Origin: Blasia pusilla
Taxonomy: Eukaryota; Marchantiophyta; Marchantiopsida; Blasiales
Direction of reading: 5' to 3'
Length of the DNA: 64,000 nucleotides
Assembly (NCBI GenBank): GCA_050084515.1
Contig: CM114271.1
Span: forward strand, 52,886,001-52,950,000
The notes under the pieces were generated by a model, which was given only the letters and a program-made list of their open reading frames with translations, ran no database searches and was not told the DNA's origin. This document shows positions 45,401 to 53,255 of the stretch, in pieces (the stretch's first letter is position 1; the number at the start of each line of letters is the position of its first letter). The translations under genes were made by a program, and so were the position numbers.

Positions 45401-48325
45401 GACATTACTCACCAGTGCAGCAGCTTTGGGCAATGCATCAAGGCTACTGAATGTGATGAACAATTCTGGTGTTATCAGCTTAGCAATATCAGCATATGCT
45501 CTTGCTCTGTGTGTTGTGAATTTTGCGCAGGAGACCAAGTAATGAATAGAGGTTTCATCACCATCGTCACACAAGGTGCAAGAGTTTGGTTGTGTTCCCA
45601 TCCTGCTTTTCTTATGGTTCAAGGGGATTGCCCCCGTCCTAAACTTGAACTTGAGCAAGTTTCCAAGCAAGGGGTTCCCAAGCAAGGGGTTCCCCGCAAA
45701 TAGTTCTTCAGTTCTGCCTTCTCAGGATATACCGTCAAGAGAGAGGTCAGACATTTTCACGGCTTCCTCCGTGCTGTTCTGCTGTGAGCGTTTGCCCACT
45801 CCTTTCGTTATGGTATCCACTAATTCTTTCTCATCTTGCTCCCACAGTTCAGGCCCCCTGCTGGGAGCTTGGTTGCTTGCACAATCTCTTGAACCTTTTT
45901 CGTCCAAGATTTGGCCTGCTTTACGGGTCTTCTTTGGGTCCAAGTTTTCCCCAGCAACTCTTTAGGATAGTGATGGGAGTCCATTGTCTCCAAGTGCCTC
46001 CACCATTTCAACTTGGCGATATCACGTCTATCCTCCAAGGGTTCCACTCCAAGTTCTGATCTCACACCAACTCTGGCTGTTTGTGAGGAAGCTGATATTG
46101 TTAGGATTTCACATAAAATTGTCTGCTGTTTTCTTCCAGTTTTTTAACTATGGTTAGTTCTGCAAACTATGGTTGGAAGTTTATCATAGTTACAAGTCTC
46201 AGTTAGTTTACTAGTTACCTCTTTAACTACTCTTGTGAGTTTGGGTTATGTTTAATTGTGCACATGGTGTGCTGGCCTACCCCTGCTGTGCTGTCCTCCC
46301 CCTGTTGTGCTGACCTATTCCTGGTGTGCTGGCCTGCTCCTGTTGTGCTGGCCCTTCCACCTTGCCTTACCATGCAGTGGTCCCTTCTGCTGGTCTCTAG
46401 TAGGAAACTATTTAACTCCCCCTCTCTTCCCTTCTTCTTTGATTCACTTCTACTCCTGCCCTCTAAGGCTGTGGGTTTTGAGATTAGCTCCTACATACCT
46501 GAACCTCTGCTGGTGCCTTGATCAACTAAGAAGGAATGTGCATTGGTGTGGAGAATGCTCCAAGTACCAATCTAGCACAAACTCCTGCATCTTGGTTTCA
46601 ACCACCTCTCTTCAGGACTTGTGTATTCTAATAAGGTGTTGCTTTTCAAGCACCCAGTTCTCAATAGAAGTTGTAGACCAGTTCTACATGCAATCCATTT
46701 CAGTTTTGCTCTTTTCAGGTTTGTAAGTGATTACCCTCATGTACATGGTTCAGTGGAAGATCCTGTCGGGATCTACTATCTTTCTATCTTTTTAAAAGTT
46801 TTAAAAGTAGATCTGAGAGGAAGTAGAATTCTGATTTCAACAGACATCATACCCCGAAACGCCTTCAGCTGCACAGCTTCAAGCCTGTCCCTTTGCTTGG
46901 TGTTGGCATCCCACACTGCTGCCCCATATTCTAGCGAGGGACGAATGGTATGCACAATGACAGAGCGCTTTACTTCTGATGTGATGTCCCAGCATTGTAG
47001 GAATCTTGACAGACCGTTCACCTTCTTGTAGTCTTCTTAATGTGGGCATCCCACATGCAGTCTTCTGAGAATTCTATGCCCAGATAGGTGTATGTGGGCA
47101 CACTGGGGATCTCTTGTTCGCCCCAGTACCAGTGTTGGTCTTGGTCCTCCTCCTTGCCATTGAAGATCATCACACCTCACTTCAGTACATTTGCCTCCAT
47201 GCCCCACATGTCACACCAGATTTTGGTCAGGGAGATCATCTCTTGGAGTTTCTCTCCTGTTTCCTCTACCACCGTCCAACCAGGGCCCGGGGTCTGTGGT
47301 CGCAAGACTACGACAGGCACTACTTAATGAGTACAGTCTCCTGTTTCCTCTAGGCCACCAAAGTCATCAGCAAACATGAGGGAAACAACAGAGCTGTTGC
47401 CCACCCGGATGCCTAGTCCACTATCCTCCATGTCTTCCAATCCGCATATCCTAAGAGAAGGTAGTAGAGCAACACTACGCTCCAAGCCTCCCTTAGGAAA
47501 GATATTATACCCCACATGATAATTAATCTTGCTAGTGCAGAGCAACCTGCCAAAGCATAACTAAGGAATACGGACGACTTCGAGATTTTTGACTTCAGAC
47601 AAGAGAGTTGCGATTATCAGAGCTGAATATGTTTACTGCTAAGACTGACGCTGACAGAGGTGATGAAGAGCAAGAAAAATAGACACAATCTCTGCTTGTC
47701 ACGTGAACAACACGATAAACCAAAAGTTAGAGAGCAAGATGCCAGAATTTAAATACTTAATATAAGACAACTAGCGTCTGGATGACCAGCAAAAGGATGG
47801 CGTACTTAACATAGAACTATTGGATAAATTTTCAAGTCTCAAATAACCATGAATGTTAAACAGTAGAAGAACTCCACCTGATGAGCATCTTCAGACGGAA
47901 CGATGTAGGCATCCATTCCGTTCTGATCCAATAATTGACGAAGCTTAGCAAGTTTTGCATCAGGTACTGAGTCCTTCTTAGGCTTTCTCACGGATGATGG
48001 TTCAGCAAACAGACGACTTCCTGCCAGAAAAAGAATATCAACATTTGGAGGGGAAAGAATAATAATTTTAAGTCACAAAGGTCAAGTCCGACCAAGGTCA
48101 AAATGGAGGGTACAATAAACCTGTTGCTTTTGTGGATAGAGATTCGAACTGCTTCTGTGACGCGGGTCTTTTTCTTGAGTTCAAACCCCGCATAATTGAT
48201 GTTCTCGGGGGAGAATTCCGTCGAATTGAGATAAAACCTTCACTTTCAGGCCTACCAGCAGAGGTTCCTCTGCTGTCCATTCTCAACACTGATCTATGCC
48301 TAATACCAGTCGAACCACCTCTAAT
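33497..48325 (-). CDS. Xaa-Pro aminopeptidase P (metallopeptidase family M24)
   Basis: Removes an N-terminal residue preceding proline, using two metal ions. Fourteen exons join in frame to 734 codons plus stop: 48325-48121, 48020-47878, 39554-39429, 39146-39027, 38164-37889, 37157-36985, 36735-36472, 36172-36018, 35617-35427, 35177-35069, 34738-34584, 34354-34262, 33893-33813, 33610-33497. Landmarks: AYIVPSEDAHQ, RRAYISGFTGSAGS and LWTDGRYFLQ in the N-terminal creatinase-like domains, then the pita-bread catalytic domain. All five metal ligands are visible: Asp in FLLDSGAQY, Asp in TTDITRTVHF, His in GTGHGVG, Glu in SNEPGYY, Glu in EFEMLSFVPI. The 5' end is unsettled. An in-frame ATG at 48280 could start it, but the exon is open upstream and an earlier exon may add a transit peptide. 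Intron 2 (39555-47877) is swollen by nested transposons, yet both splice sites survive. Confidence 0.9.
37373..37745 (-). pseudogene. Diverged LINE fragment in an aminopeptidase intron
   Basis: The minus-strand frame EKGYRKVNGPARF with SEMKCPVIL matches the post-RT segment of the LINE copies (EKDHKKVNGLSTF...SEVKCSVIL at about 10820-10700). Further matches run to about 37745 (ATGCCCAGATAG, CACACCAGATTTTGGT-like). It is much more diverged than the copies at 9688 and 39663, so it is an older insertion of the same lineage. Confidence 0.6.
38441..38487 (+). mobile_element. 47-bp LINE 3' tail insertion with 14-bp TSD
   Basis: The insert reads GGGTCTATGGTTGCAAGG ... CTTAATGAGTACAG, the last bases of the LINE family. 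It is flanked by perfect direct repeats CCTCTTCCCTTATT (38427-38440 and 38488-38501). It sits on the plus strand in an aminopeptidase intron, opposite to the gene and to the long LINE copy. It is an extreme 5' truncation made by target-primed reverse transcription. Confidence 0.85.
39855..40527 (-). repeat. Copia 3' LTR
   Basis: Starts TGTTGAAATTTG on the minus strand and ends GGTCAATCA (TG...CA). A TATATAA box lies at 40296-40302. It contains an ATG-led frame for the first 21 residues of gag at its 3' end, as the 5' LTR does. Here that frame runs on into LINE sequence. Confidence 0.95.
40535..42436 (-). CDS. Copia reverse transcriptase and RNase H
   Basis: A 633-residue uninterrupted frame. 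The N-terminal third is a linker with charged residues (end of integrase/GKGGY-like region). The RT domain (RVT_2, about aa 150-395) carries GCKWVFRIKRG, KARLVAKGFNQ, the first catalytic Asp in EQMDVKTAFLNGEL, KALYGLKQAPRCWY, and the YVDD box in ALYVDDLLMLGG. RNase H carries Asp in GFSDASWGDD, STSGYVF, Glu in STTEAEYMAL, and HIDIKHHFVRE. All catalytic carboxylates of both domains are present. It is part of the gag-pol polyprotein, released by the element's protease. The first Met is only the first available after a frame change, not a real initiation site. Confidence 0.95.
   Translation of the reverse strand: MVTRVMPVITSVVTPVNIPVVSNSHQDADKEEVSKDTLAECSGGLDTCTQGVREEDHVENDQPMKVYQRRSAAKQVLEAHESTEGVIKEISEQRRSGRISKPVERLGINEAHSIEEGVVEPNSLSEAMSRNDSKQWEQAVAEEKVSLEKNETWEFVDLPPGRKTIGCKWVFRIKRGPKNEILKYKARLVAKGFNQEAGLDYQETFAPVARYGSIRVLLALAAQHNWEVEQMDVKTAFLNGELKEEIYMEVPDGYTHPGKVCLLKKALYGLKQAPRCWYEKMDAYLIRKGFQRSNADQGVYSLDSTMYIALYVDDLLMLGGSLDTVKRVKKDLCRNFEMVDLGPAKWLLGIQIERNREESWIRLSQEKYIESILIRYNMQDCKPVSTPLDPGCKLSKDMGISTEKVDNLQALYQSAVGSLMFAMVCTRADLAYPVGVLARYTSKPTIEHWKCLKRVLRYLRGTTRTYLEYRHQENGPILEGFSDASWGDDTDERRSTSGYVFLLSGGVISWCSKKQRTVALSTTEAEYMALSLAAQEVIWLRSLLNDLGYEQMTPTSLQVDNKGSIALCKNPVHHPRTKHIDIKHHFVREMIGREISLVYCPTENMAADVLTKPLSQDKHRKCISMMGITLNSH
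42421..43212 (-). pseudogene. Copia integrase, frame-broken
   Basis: Pieces in order: LLDLIHSDVCGPMPVKS (first DDE Asp) with YFVSFVDDKSRKSFVYL, then in another frame LGDGGGEYASKDFQAYL (second Asp) and DSPHQNGVAERLNRTL (Glu), then ISRLKVFGCVGYALTP and KYIFVGYEEGLKGY. The DDE triad is therefore intact. Frame changes lie near 42950 and 42760. Integrase inserts the cDNA into host DNA. Given identical LTRs, the breaks are either very recent, or consensus errors, or the copy was moved by proteins made by another copy. Confidence 0.85.
43137..43740 (-). pseudogene. Copia protease and GAG-pre-integrase, frameshifted
   Basis: The aspartic protease begins with a WWVDS block whose DSGATSH active site is cut by a one-base deletion near 43722. 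The following frame continues GATSHVCYQEELFSDL. Downstream, LWHCRLGHLSEHSIRAL and CEACVQGKLTSHP form the HxxxH/CxxC zinc-binding GAG-pre-integrase motif. A second frame change lies near 43400. The protease would process the polyprotein. Confidence 0.8.
43668..44702 (-). CDS. Copia gag (capsid-nucleocapsid)
   Basis: An open frame of 344 residues starting MDGLADASSDF. The first 21 residues are encoded inside the 5' LTR, and translation then runs through the primer-binding region (SQVMGPPQTF). The UBN2/retrotran_gag-type capsid follows: KLDGGNYREWSRTMMDIL, LLSSLPPRFDTMVTIFE. A canonical zinc knuckle CYICAEKGHLARNCPKK (CX2CX4HX4C) is near aa 238. The frame ends by running past WWVDS into the protease frameshift. 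Gag packages the RNA into cytoplasmic particles. Confidence 0.9.
   Translation of the reverse strand: MDGLADASSDFVQGDTSAGQSYSQVMGPPQTFLLSDFSSVEKLDGGNYREWSRTMMDILMLKGLWVYVEMKPHNLEELVVNFAWRQQNQLAAILLKQTLNSYMRELVDGISNAWEIWSKLKSLNKESALTLAKQRWKTLSSTRMADTDRVAAHIAKMESTFAQVKAVGQELIPIWKVTLLLSSLPPRFDTMVTIFETWEADLLTWESVTNKLLRYDQKREVIVEETVMLNRDRKWKETRTCYICAEKGHLARNCPKKLKRGEKVKRSGSAVKNQEKLMEKQSTSYREKDKAKVAGVMTTEYTSDESCCSFMMASCEKDLKRSSGWWVDSVQHHMSVIKRSCSQT
44618..44631 (-). promoter_or_regulatory. Copia primer-binding site for half-tRNA (initiator Met)
   Basis: The minus strand reads GGTTATGGGCCCAC eight bases inside the LTR. The opposite strand, GTGGGCCCATAACC, equals the anticodon arm of eukaryotic initiator tRNA-Met as I recall it, with the CAU anticodon inside. 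Drosophila copia and yeast Ty5 prime from such an internally cleaved tRNA rather than its 3' CCA end. The usual 3'-end-complementary site (TGGTATCAGAGC) is absent here. Confidence 0.75.
44640..45312 (-). repeat. Copia 5' LTR
   Basis: 673 bp, reads the same as the 3' LTR base for base by eye. The TATA box is at the equivalent position (about 45081-45087). It contains the gag start codon at 44702-44700. Confidence 0.95.
46099..46842 (+). mobile_element. Solo LTR inserted in LINE copy 2
   Basis: A 744-bp block absent from LINE copy 1 interrupts the LINE. It begins TGTTAGGATTTCAC and ends GATTTCAACA (TG...CA). The flanks are GATAT (46094-46098) and GACAT (46843-46847), a 5-bp target duplication with one change. 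No retroviral coding sequence is inside. The strand is uncertain. Confidence 0.75.
46268..46362. repeat. 19-bp minisatellite inside the solo LTR
   Basis: Five units of 19 bp, each beginning TGTGCTG followed by a CC-rich half (for example TGTGCTGGCCTACCCCTGC). It lies in the LTR, where enhancer-like repeats are common in copia U3 regions. Confidence 0.75.
47268..47337 (+). mobile_element. 70-bp LINE 3' tail insertion with 14-bp TSD
   Basis: The insert ACCACCGTCCAACCAGGG ... TTAATGAGTACAGT is the terminal 70 bp of the LINE family. It is placed inside LINE copy 2 in the opposite orientation. The direct repeats CTCCTGTTTCCTCT flank it perfectly (47254-47267 and 47338-47351). Confidence 0.85.
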
Positions 48326-48453
48326 CTGCAGGTAGCAATTTCTCAGCGTTAAATCTCAGAGATTTTTCCTTGGGTCTGTTTAACTACCAGCACTGCTATG
48401 TCTGAGACACAGTACACCAACGTCTCCAATTCTAGAAAGCTGAATTTATCGCC

Positions 48454-48687
48454 TTAGGTTGGATTCCTCGCTCCTCGTAGCTGAGGCCATCTCAACGAAC
48501 GTGACCGAATCAACGACTCAGAGGCCAAGCACGTAACAGAGCTCAAACTCCTAATAGAAACACAATGAGAGAATCTGACAGGGGAGTTCAATTTATCCCT
48601 AGAACCAATCTCTGAGAAACCAGTTTCAAAAATCGCTTCGACCACTGAGTGAGACGGAGGCAAAACATGTGCTACACAACGAGACAA
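48454..48687 (-). other. Possible 5' exon with transit-peptide-like frame (aminopeptidase)
   Basis: A 77-codon ATG-led frame rich in Ser, Arg and Val (SRDKLNSPVRF, SIRSLSSVTCLASESLIRSRS) with few acidic residues, just upstream of the first certain exon (48325). It resembles an organelle transit peptide, but I cannot find a convincing GT donor that keeps it in frame with ATTAGAGG at 48325. A second frame at 49181-48873 could be another 5' exon or chance. Confidence 0.3.
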
Positions 48688-49181
48688 AACGGGTCCTTGC
48701 CATCGATATCGGAAACACTTGCGACACGAAATTTGCTATCGGCGCCGATGCCCTTGCCATATTTCGCTTTTTCTTCAAGCTTGATCGATCTCCGCACACG
48801 CGAATATCGATTCCCTTCCAATCCGTCGATAAGTGTACAACGTACCGTAAGAGAAAAACAGATGGACAACAGTTAATTCTGATCTTCTGCTTTCCCTGTC
48901 ACCACACGTAAATTGCTCTCCAATGGACGGAGCTTTTGCCATGCTATCGCCAGGAGAAGATGTGGTCTAGCGAGGTTTCGCCAGCCCCGCGGCACGAGAA
49001 TCTCCGTCTTTTGAATTAAGACCGTAAGATTCTTGTATTTGACGGCGGAGATTATATACTCATATCTGACACCAGCTTTCTCTTCGACCCCGAGTTTCGC
49101 CACCGGTGGTGATCGCGTAACGAATTGATTGCGAAGGTTTGTCTTTCTGGAATCCACGGAGCGTGGAGTTGCTCGGACCAT

Positions 49182-50322
49182 ATTTAACTTGGGTGAAAGT
49201 AGTGCGGGGTCAGAAGCTACAGTAGGTATTTTCCTTCCGTAAAGATAAGCCCAAGTTATTTATGCTAGACTCTTCGAATATCTATATTCCGAATATTTAT
49301 ATTAGAGGGTTGGAGAGGGTGTTTTACTTTTGTGTTTTACTCTCAAGTTTAAATCTCATAACGAGTTAATAAGATTATTTAAATTTAATTATGAAAGACA
49401 ATTTAATATTATAAGAATTTGAGAACTTATCTGACTATTTTATATTATTATGGGAAGGTGCTATCTTGATTTACAAACACCTATATGACATAAAAAATAT
49501 TTCACATGTTAAGTGCAACAAATAAGAAATTTGAATTTGTGTGTAACATCGTTAATCATTTTCTTTCATTGACTATACACATTAACAAAATTCATCAAAT
49601 AATTTTTTTATTTCTCGTATATTGCATGGGCACCTTCTAGTTTCTTTTTATGATAGTACTAGTTAAAAGATTTTTTCGAGGAGTTTTTCTATGATTGACA
49701 TAGTTTAGTGTGTGAAAGGAAATGTATAAAATTAATTTTCACGTTTCATTTTTTTGATTAATAAAATATGATTTCAATGATGATTTTTATAGACGTGTGT
49801 CTCGTAAAAATCTGATTATCTTAATTTTGGATCTACATGCACGATGGTATAAATCAAATTATGACACCACTCACATTGGGTGGAAACAAAGAACTTCTAC
49901 ACTAGAATGGACCCTAGAATATGCTAGAACAACAAAACAAGGAAGTCTCATTGTCTACAATATACTAGGAAAAAAACATTCCTTGACTCGGAGGAGATTT
50001 GCAAACTCAAAAAGGAAAGCATCAAACCTCTTTCCTATGGCCGTATAAACTTAAAAGCTAATGGAAAAACATGATTTCTTTCATGAAGACAAATACATAT
50101 ATACTAAATCTTCTTCTCCGTCCTTGCCTGGATCCCCTATGCATCATCTACGTTAAATAGTATTTTTAAGCGTATTTTTTTTCTTCTTTTTCCTAAAATT
50201 TCTAAGAGCATGTATCTAATTTGAAACCGAAACTGAGGGAGAAAATTTAGGAAGGGAAAGGCGGCCATTGGCATGGCTACTCAACTTGTGGTGGCGATCA
50301 GAGTCTTGAAAAGCAAGACAAG
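49182..50322. other. AT-rich intergenic DNA upstream of the aminopeptidase gene
   Basis: Contains one Helitron-like copy (listed separately). Otherwise there are short frames without motifs. The promoter of the minus-strand aminopeptidase gene should lie near 49200 but is not recognisable. Confidence 0.4.
49430..49640 (+). mobile_element. Helitron-like unit, plus orientation
   Basis: Starts TCTGACTATTTTATATTATT with GGGAAGGTGC after it, and ends CGTATATTGCATGGGCACCTTCTAG followed by T. The internal AAGAAATTTGAATTTGTGTGTAACATCGTTAATC matches units 1-3 at 12621-13440 in the opposite orientation. The 3' CTAG-T is preserved. Confidence 0.5.
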
Positions 50323-50637
50323 ATGGCCCTTGTTACAAAGGTAGAGCTATTGTTTGGCAAGACAAACAAGAGGAAACCCTATGAGACAAAGCCACACGTG
50401 GGTTTAGAACCCCAAAGGTTCAAACCTCAAATATTGCTAAGTTTCAAGCAAGGGAAAAGGGGCCAATCTGTGGAAGGTCGGACTTTCGTTGTAATGAGCA
50501 AGAGCAATCAACAAGCGCGAGGGCACTTGGTAAGGGAGACTAATGCCTTGACATTTAGCATATTTAATAGGGATCCTTCAAGGAACGAGTTGAGTGATGA
50601 GCCTTCAAAGGAATCGCATAATGATGTTAGTGAGTGC

Positions 50638-51279
50638 TGTCGTGCGCATACACATCGATACTCAACATACATTGTTGTCACCGAACACACACACAAACAC
50701 ACACGATCCCATGCTAACTCATGGCATCCAAACAACGAGACAAGAAGTATTAAAATATCTCCAATAAATTGAGATCCAATCTCTCTTTACACCATCTCAC
50801 ACCATAGCTCTCAAAGGTGTGCACTTTCTCTCATGTCAAAACCAAACCCACTCTCCTAATGAGAGGCTTGGGTTACACTCACAAGGCAAGGGACCATAGC
50901 TCCGCCGCTTCATGCCAAGAGGTTCAACAAAGAGAAAATGAGCTCTCAAGCTCTCTCTCCTTGAGGTATACCCCTCCCCTCTCCCAAGCTCTCTCCATGG
51001 TAACCTATTCTCCCAAGTCACCTCCTTGGCTCTTGACCTAATGTAGGAGGTCAAGGGCCACTTACCAAAAATAGAAAGTCGATCATATACTCAAAATGGT
51101 ACTTACCTAAAATATGAAGTTCTTCAATATGGCTCCAAATGAGCCGAAACGAAGGGGAAACCTGCTCTCTCAGATTTCCCGGGGCCTCAGCAAGTCATCC
51201 TCGACCTACTAAGCCTGTCCTCCACTACTCACAAAGGCGCTCTACTAGATCTCACCAATCTATCCTAAAAGAAGTGATA
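50638..51279 (-). mobile_element. Solo LTR of family A (LTR1 variant)
   Basis: The minus strand starts TATCACTTCTTTTAGGATAG and ends GTATGCGCACGACA. It aligns with 52416-52910 through U3 and the R-like part, then switches near 50770 to a 3' segment resembling the end of the family B solo LTR at 4054. The flanks are GTGC (50634-50637) and GTGT (51280-51283), a possible 4-bp duplication with one change. It splits element C. Confidence 0.7.
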
Positions 51280-52063
51280 GTGTCAATTTCCATTTGAGGT
51301 CTTGATTGCGGGAAAATCTATACATGGTTGCTTTGATTGACACAGGGATGACTTGCAACTTCCTAGATCTGAAGACAGTGGAGAGGCTGGGAGTGCCACT
51401 AATCGACATAAAGCAACCTCAAGTAATGATCTATACAAACGAACACTCGGGAACCACTTCAATCCAAATGTTGAACATTAAGATCATGAGTTTAGGAATG
51501 GAAGCCGAGGTGGCATATATATGATTTTATCAGTTAGGTTTTTGTGTAGACATGCCATCATGATTAAATGAATTGAAGGCATATTAGAGGTTCCTCTTTG
51601 TGATGGAAATGCCATGAGGATTCTTGAGATTCAAGGTGCAAATTTGCATCCTCAAATGCTAAGGATTAATTAGGTAAAGCAAGTTGCTAAATTGATTTTG
51701 GTCAAGCAACTTGAAAAGGATATCAAGGGTGGTTCCCATATTGGGGAGTCATGTTGAAAGTTGAGGAGTTTGAATTGGATGACACGCCGCTAAAGGAGAA
51801 ACTAAAAGGAAACCTTAAAGCTAGAGTGTAGAAAATCTTGGAAGGGCTTTGGGGATGTCTTAACTAAGGAGCTTCCAAAAGGGTTGTTGGAACTTGTTGC
51901 TTAGGCAAGACTGAAAAGCCCATTCTTTCTAGCAATTAAAGCCTCTCCCAAAAATTGTACCACTAACACGACTAACCTAATTGGATAAAGGCTCTATTAG
52001 GAACAAAATATGATAATGCTATTTATTTATTTATTTTATTATGTTACTATTTTGTCCTACCCT

Positions 52064-52140
52064 ATGCATATGAGGTTACCCATAATATAAATTGGAGAGT
52101 GCCCCTTTATTTTTCAAACTCCTCTCAAGCAACAAGATCT
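52064..52140 (+). repeat. Helitron-like 5' end fragment
   Basis: The segment ATAATATAAATTGGAGAGTG with CCCCTTTATTTTTCAAACTCC matches, in opposite orientation, the end of the unit at 31470-31667. No 3' terminus is identified nearby. Confidence 0.35.
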
Positions 52141-52383
52141 TTAGATCATTTGAAGGGATTTAAATGTATACAAGGATGGTTTTGGCTGATTTAGATTTAT
52201 CATGCAAGTTTCTTCTCAAATAGTGAAATGATTTCACATCAGTTTTGGCTGGCTGCAATAAGGAGGTCAAGGCGGGGATTTCTACTTGTGCATGTGTAGT
52301 TGCCTCGAGAGATTCATGTTATGCAAATCAAATATGCTGCAAAGGTTTGGAAGAGGCTGTTCCATCCATCTTTCTTGAGAAGT

Positions 52384-52415
52384 CTGTATTATTATTGGAG
52401 AGTGGGCCTTCATTT
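52384..52415 (+). repeat. Helitron-like 5' end truncated by an LTR
   Basis: TCTGTATTATTATTGGAGAG then GGGCCTTCATTT is the 5' motif of the Helitron-like family. It stops exactly where the family A LTR begins (52416), so the gypsy element inserted into an existing copy. Confidence 0.4.
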
Positions 52416-53255
52416 TGTCACGTCTTTTAGGATAGATCAATGAGATCTAGTAGAGCGCCTTCGTGAGTAGTGGAGGACACGCTCGGTAGGTCAAGGATGA
52501 CGTGCTGAGGCACTAGGAAACCTGAGAGAGCAGGTTTCCCCTTCGTTTCGGCTCATTTGGAGCCATATTGAAGAACTTGCTATTTTAGGTAAGTACCATT
52601 TTGAGTATATAATCGACTTTCTATTTTTGGTAAGTGGCCCTTGACCTCCTACATTAGGTCAAGAGCCAAGGAGGTGACTTAGCATAATAGGTTACCATGG
52701 AGAGAGCTTGGGAGAGGGGAGAGGTATACCTCAAGGAGAGAGAGCTTGAGAGCTCATTTTCTCTTTGTTGAACCTCTTGGCATGAAGCGGCGGAGCTATG
52801 GTCCCTTGCCTTGTGAGTGTAACCCAAACCTCTCATTAGGAGAGTGGGTTTGGTTTTGACATGAGAGAGAGTGCACACCTTTGAGAGCTATGGTGTGAGA
52901 TGGTGTAGAGAGAGATTGGATCTTACTTTATAATGAGAGAATGAGAGAGTGAGAGAGCTTCATAGGGGAGCTCGCTAGTCACTCGCTGTTTTTGCAGGTT
53001 GGGGACCGTGTTCCCCGTTCAGCGGCTCATGGGAGTGCTCACCGGAGCAAGGGTTGCTGTGATTGTTCTTTGCATTTTTCGATTTTCTGATAGGGATTGA
53101 TTATGGGGGCAGGCTGCCCCATACTGGTGCTCTTGGGAGCACCATGTAGCTTGCTGATTTGTATTTTTACAGGTTTTACATTTTGGTTGGGAGAAATCAG
53201 TGCAGAAGCGCTGCCTAATTTTGTGTAGGAGAAAGAGACATTGGGCTTTATGACA
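52416..53255 (+). repeat. 5' LTR of family A (LTR1), 840 bp
   Basis: Begins TGTCACGTCTTTTAGGATAG and ends GGGCTTTATGACA, a TGTC/GACA terminal inverted repeat. Both ends agree with the minus-strand copy at 1908-2511. It is CT/GA-rich in the middle. No primer site matching a tRNA 3' end was recognised in the bases after 53255. Confidence 0.7.

Larger units (their letters stand above)
39663..47441 (-). mobile_element. LINE copy 2 with 14-bp TSD, host to nested insertions
   Basis: Minus-strand LINE inserted in intron 2 of the aminopeptidase gene. The target duplication CCGCATATCCTAAG is perfect at 39649-39662 and 47442-47455. The 5' end is truncated inside the RT, just upstream of the FADDF box (MEDSGLGIRVGN). 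The 3' end is CTACTTAATGAGTACAGT with no poly(A). The element is split by a 70-bp LINE tail (47268-47337), a solo LTR (46099-46842) and a copia element (39855-45312). Surviving LINE pieces are 47441-47352, 47253-46843, 46098-45313 and 39854-39663. The Cys/His tail motif keeps its His here. Confidence 0.88.
50323..52383 (+). pseudogene. Degraded Ty3/gypsy element C with protease remnant
   Basis: A plus-strand frame (50323-50637) of basic, Gln/Lys-rich sequence is cut by a solo LTR. After the LTR come a retropepsin block (about 51300-51530, ALIDTGMTCNFLD, VERLGVPL) and a pre-RT linker (LTKELPKGLLE at about 51865), as in plant gypsy pol genes. Many stops and frame changes follow. This is a different lineage from families A and B, whose protease reads DSGAQP. 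That the first frame belongs to the same element is inference from position and orientation. Confidence 0.6.

Noticed and set aside
51306-51524. Cellular aspartic protease gene
   Set aside because: The DTG block is followed by a gypsy pre-RT linker and many stops. It is a retropepsin remnant.
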